Origin: Candidatus Hodarchaeota archaeon
GTDB lineage: Archaea > Asgardarchaeota > Heimdallarchaeia > Hodarchaeales > Hodarchaeaceae
Length of the DNA stretch: 8,603 bases
Reading direction: 5' to 3'
Assembly (NCBI GenBank): GCA_016840305.1
Contig: JAEOSP010000749.1
Coordinates: forward strand, 1-8,603
Shown: piece by piece, positions 6,384 through 8,603 of the stretch
How the letters are laid out: the number at the start of each line of letters is the position of its first letter
Numbering within the stretch: the first letter of the stretch is position 1
The notes under the pieces: model-generated
Told to the model about the DNA's origin: nothing
What the model saw: only the letters and a program-made list of their open reading frames with translations
The model's database searches: none
Made by a program: the position numbers and the translations under genes

Positions 6384-6386
6384 AGA

Positions 6387-7766
6387 TTATTTAACGTAAT
6401 AGGAACTTAAAAGAGATAATACTTTGATTGCAGTGTGTATGTCATCATATACTACTCCGCCATCAGAGCGAATTTGGTTCGTCCATTGATTTTTCAGGAC
6501 GTTATCACCAACAAAATAAGTAACTAATGGTTTTCCATAAATACCCATGTCACGTATAACTTGGGGGTTAAAGGATGTAGACACTTTCATAGCAGCAACC
6601 ATTAACAGTATCATGTCTACTTCACCGCTTTTAAAGAGGATAGGAATTATTTGTTGTAAGGCTTTATCTAGTCCATGAAGTTCAAACGCAGGCCATGAGT
6701 CTACTGGATTCTTAGGAGGCATCCAAGATGGAAAAACGCTTTGAAGCTTCATTGTTGTGGATTTAGATAGTTCAGGAATTTCCAAATTGTATTTTGCTGC
6801 GAGATCTGCAGCAATAACTCCTCCAGCTCCCGTAATTGTTACAATTGCTAATTTATTACCTTTGGGTTTTGGTAATTTCGAAAACCCTTCCACTGTATTG
6901 AAAAATTCTCCAAATTCTGATACTTGAATGATTCCTGATTGCTTAAGAATACTTTTCAAAAGTTCAGGCGAACCGTGTGCTGTACTTGATGTGTGGCTCA
7001 GAGCAGCTTTCTTCCCAACTTCAGATTGTCCACCAAGTAGACAAATCAATGGCTTTGTCTTTGTAAATTTTTTTGCTAGTTTCATGAATTTCCTAGGGTT
7101 ATTTAAACCCTCAAGATAAAACGCTCCAACTGTAGTTCTTTCATCCTCAATGAAGTCCGACAGCAAATCGCATTCATTTATATCAATTCTATTTCCAATA
7201 GAACAACTTTTCCGAATGCCTAAGTGTCTTTCAGTAAATAGTTGTAGAATAACTGCTCCAGAAAAGTAGCCTGATTGACCTACAATGGAAACATTTCCTT
7301 TTCTACGAATTTCAGCACTTATAGGTTCGAATGTTGTTATCAACTCATCTGTTATCGTCCCCATGCAATTTCCCCCCCAAATTCTGATTCCATACTCCTT
7401 TCCTAATCTTTTAATCTCATCTTGTATTGATTTTCCTTCCGAACCAGATTCTGCAAAACCTGCGCTCTCAATTATAACCCCACGAACGTTTTTTAGTTTA
7501 CATTCTTCAAGTAAATTTGGAATCATTTTAGGAGATACGAACATTATTACCAAATCTATATCTACAGGAGTTTTCAATAGCGATGAATATACTTTTAGAC
7601 CCAAAATTTCACTTGCTTTGGGATTGATAGGGAAAATTAATTCTTTACTAGGAAATGTCCATAAAACATTTTTTAAAATTCCATACCCTGCTTTTTTTTC
7701 ATTGCGACTAGCTCCAACTATCGCTATCGACTTTGGCCTGAAGAAACATGTGATTTCGTTATTCAC
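6387..7766 (-). CDS. acdA: ADP-forming acyl-CoA synthetase (acetate-CoA ligase), alpha subunit
   Basis: This 459-residue protein matches the alpha subunit of NDP-forming acyl-CoA synthetases, which convert acyl-CoA + ADP + phosphate to acid + ATP + CoA in the cytosol. The N-terminal CoA-binding Rossmann domain starts FFRPKSIAIVGASRNEKKAGYGILKN (8-33) and holds INPK (47-50). GGNCMG (131-136) corresponds to the usual GPNCLG. The succinyl-CoA-ligase-like part has VGQSGYFSG (162-170), YLEGL (217-221, with the conserved Glu218) and the phosphohistidine segment ALSHTSSTAHGS (255-266), His258 being the expected phosphorylated residue. The third domain has TGAGGVIAAD (312-321) and NPVD (353-356). The ATP-grasp beta subunit is not in the window, so this is the separate-subunit form or a lone homologue. 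The family normally reads SHTGSLAG, so the loop after His258 is altered. The start is GTG at 7766; an in-frame TAA sits immediately before it, which excludes a longer protein. Confidence 0.9.
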   Translation of the reverse strand: MNNEITCFFRPKSIAIVGASRNEKKAGYGILKNVLWTFPSKELIFPINPKASEILGLKVYSSLLKTPVDIDLVIMFVSPKMIPNLLEECKLKNVRGVIIESAGFAESGSEGKSIQDEIKRLGKEYGIRIWGGNCMGTITDELITTFEPISAEIRRKGNVSIVGQSGYFSGAVILQLFTERHLGIRKSCSIGNRIDINECDLLSDFIEDERTTVGAFYLEGLNNPRKFMKLAKKFTKTKPLICLLGGQSEVGKKAALSHTSSTAHGSPELLKSILKQSGIIQVSEFGEFFNTVEGFSKLPKPKGNKLAIVTITGAGGVIAADLAAKYNLEIPELSKSTTMKLQSVFPSWMPPKNPVDSWPAFELHGLDKALQQIIPILFKSGEVDMILLMVAAMKVSTSFNPQVIRDMGIYGKPLVTYFVGDNVLKNQWTNQIRSDGGVVYDDIHTAIKVLSLLSSYYVK

Positions 7767-7799
7767 TTATCTCATCTCAAATAGTAGTAATTCAAACAT
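7767..7799 (-). other. Ten-codon upstream ORF abutting the acdA start
   Basis: On the minus strand an ATG at 7799 opens a ten-codon frame (MFELLLFEMR) that ends in TAA directly before the GTG start of the synthetase, in the same frame. It may be a translation-coupling leader or simply the upstream limit of the frame. No separate product is claimed. Confidence 0.2.
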
Positions 7800-7852
7800 C
7801 TTTTTTAAAATTCTGGTCACAAAGCACTAAATACTCTTATTCAAGGCAATCT

Positions 7853-8458
7853 TTGGAGGACTCTAAAATTTCCCAACGAAAAGATCAATCCCTAAGTAAA
7901 GGCATTTTCTATCCTGATGAAAACACCTTAAACATTTTTAAATGCACAATTAAAAATACATCTGGGTTTTTAAAAGATATAAGCATATTTACTGTCATAA
8001 TTGGGTTTTTTGCCTTCTTTCTAACGGAATGGTTGGCTCTTGTAATAGTTCCTCTTAGTTGGCCTTTTCTCATTGCATATCTGATGCCTAAGCATTATAA
8101 ATTCGTTCATTTCAACAAATATTCAGTAATTTGTGGAACAGGATCTTTCAAACATCTCGTCTTTTCCAGATTTTCATCTTTATACCCTCATAGAAAATTT
8201 TATTACAAGGATATTGTTAGTATTCGATTCAATAAATGGGAAAAAGGAAAAAGAGGAGGAAAAAAAGATTTCTTTGGAAAAATCGAAATTAGAACAGATC
8301 TCCAGGCAGACACATTCAATTTTTTGACAATGGAAGAAGATTTATCACGGTTGGTCAGAATTTTTGATTCGAAAAGATTTGATACTAAAGTTAACAAGAT
8401 TAAATCTCGTGGCGAATTAATGCTAATTTTTCCAAACTCTCCCAGGTATAATGGCTGA
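7853..8458 (+). CDS. Membrane protein with two TM helices and a possible PH-like domain
   Basis: I do not recognise a named family. The 201-residue protein has a polar N-terminus (1-40), then a hydrophobic hairpin of two membrane segments (about 42-57 and 60-78, DISIFTVIIGFFAFFLTEW then LALVIVPLSWPFLIAYLM). A mostly beta-rich, basic domain follows (80-180). Two TM helices followed by strands such as YKFVHFNKYSVICG, KFYYKDIVSIRFNKW and FFGKIEIRTD resemble bacterial PH-like (bPH) membrane proteins. Domain 118-126 (YKDIVSIRF) fits the usual pattern of the strand after the loop, but this is only a structural guess. A very basic loop (KWEKGKRGGKK, 128-138) should face the cytosol. The start is TTG 7853; no ATG, GTG or other TTG lies in frame between it and the upstream stop, and the next Met is residue 78, inside the second TM helix. 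GGAGG lies inside the first codons rather than before them, and AAGG at 7843-7846 is the only upstream ribosome site. It is divergent from acdA. Confidence 0.7.
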   Translation: MEDSKISQRKDQSLSKGIFYPDENTLNIFKCTIKNTSGFLKDISIFTVIIGFFAFFLTEWLALVIVPLSWPFLIAYLMPKHYKFVHFNKYSVICGTGSFKHLVFSRFSSLYPHRKFYYKDIVSIRFNKWEKGKRGGKKDFFGKIEIRTDLQADTFNFLTMEEDLSRLVRIFDSKRFDTKVNKIKSRGELMLIFPNSPRYNG

Positions 8459-8487
8459 AATTCTCATTTTTTACGAGAATTAATTTT
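8459..8487 (+). terminator. Hairpin terminator after the TM/PH-like gene
   Basis: AATTCTC (8459-8465) and GAGAATT (8475-8481) are perfect 7-bp arms around a 9-nt loop with six T, starting on the base after the TGA stop. AATTTT follows. This is the best-formed terminator-like hairpin in the window. Confidence 0.6.
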
Positions 8488-8514
8488 AGAACCACAAATG
8501 AATTTGATACAAAG

Positions 8515-8526
8515 TACGGTATAATG
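8515..8526 (+). promoter_or_regulatory. Candidate TATA box for the last ORF
   Basis: TACGGTATAATG lies about 40 bp before ATG 8561. A start of transcription about 25 bp downstream would leave a leader of only 10-20 nt, which fits the absence of a ribosome binding site there. Confidence 0.3.
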
Positions 8527-8560
8527 CACAAATAATTGCTCTAATTAGAACAAGCAGTTA

Positions 8561-8603
8561 ATGGCACACGATATAAACCTAAATGATGACGAGTTCCTGA
8601 ATG
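8561..8603 (+). CDS. Start of an unidentified ORF (3' end outside window)
   Basis: From ATG 8561 the frame stays open to the window edge (MAHDINLNDDEFLN, 14 codons). It follows a terminator and a TATA-like box, and earlier ATGs at 8499 and 8524 run quickly into stops, which makes this the likely start. The visible part is acidic and polar, with no signal peptide. It is too short to identify. Confidence 0.4.
   Translation, partial: MAHDINLNDDEFLN

Noticed and set aside
7285..7830. Plus-strand ORF of 181 codons opposite the 5' half of the acyl-CoA synthetase gene
   Set aside because: It is antisense to a gene with clear conserved motifs, has low-complexity hydrophobic/serine content and matches no family; it is a frame shadow.
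8133..8397. Two small ORFs, one per strand, inside the TM/PH-like gene
   Set aside because: Both are shadows of the longer frame, which has TM segments and a clean terminator after its stop.
1..8603. CRISPR array, insertion sequence, or integration site
   Set aside because: No regularly spaced repeats, transposase/integrase motifs, terminal inverted repeats or tRNA-end duplications were seen.

Overview
This is an AT-rich stretch of prokaryotic DNA that looks archaeal. Supporting signs are a stand-alone alpha subunit of an ADP-forming acyl-CoA synthetase (typical of archaeal energy metabolism), an archaeal-type winged-helix regulator, TATA-like boxes upstream of several genes, and very frequent TTG/GTG starts (four TTG and one GTG among the eight genes whose start lies inside the window and can be judged). 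A type II thymidine kinase together with a large Zn-ribbon DNA methylase would suit an Asgard-type lineage. That placement is inference; no rRNA or marker gene is present to test it.

Layout: (1-288, +) the C-terminal end of an unrecognised helical protein. (289-470) A gene-free gap with a candidate TATA box and one copy of a 21-bp exact repeat. (471-1508, +) A small ribbon-helix-helix protein followed 36 bp later by a VUT/YhhQ-family queuosine/archaeosine-precursor transporter; these two may be co-transcribed. (1509-1619) A short convergent gap with inverted repeats. (1620-4529, -) A thymidine kinase and, 216 bp upstream of it, a COG1743-like DNA methylase with six CxxC pairs. (4530-4770) A divergent promoter region. 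(4771-5640, +) A protein with two GNAT domains. (5641-5739) A gap starting with a 14-bp perfect palindrome. (5740-6357, +) An ArsR-like winged-helix regulator. (6387-7766, -) The acyl-CoA synthetase alpha subunit, convergent with the regulator. (7853-8458, +) A two-TM membrane protein with a possible PH-like cytosolic domain, followed by a good hairpin terminator. (8561-8603, +) The start of another ORF cut by the window edge.

Functionally this is mostly a mixed housekeeping and accessory region: nucleoside salvage (thymidine kinase), tRNA-modification precursor uptake (VUT transporter), acyl-CoA/ATP metabolism, acetyl transfer, DNA methylation and two transcription regulators. Genes switch strand often, and only the RHH-transporter pair looks like an operon. 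I do not see a convincing new multi-gene system. The items most worth a second look are the solitary Zn-rich methylase, the RHH-transporter pair, the altered phosphohistidine loop of the acyl-CoA synthetase, the intergenic palindrome before the winged-helix gene, and the 21-bp repeat shared by a gap and the GNAT gene.
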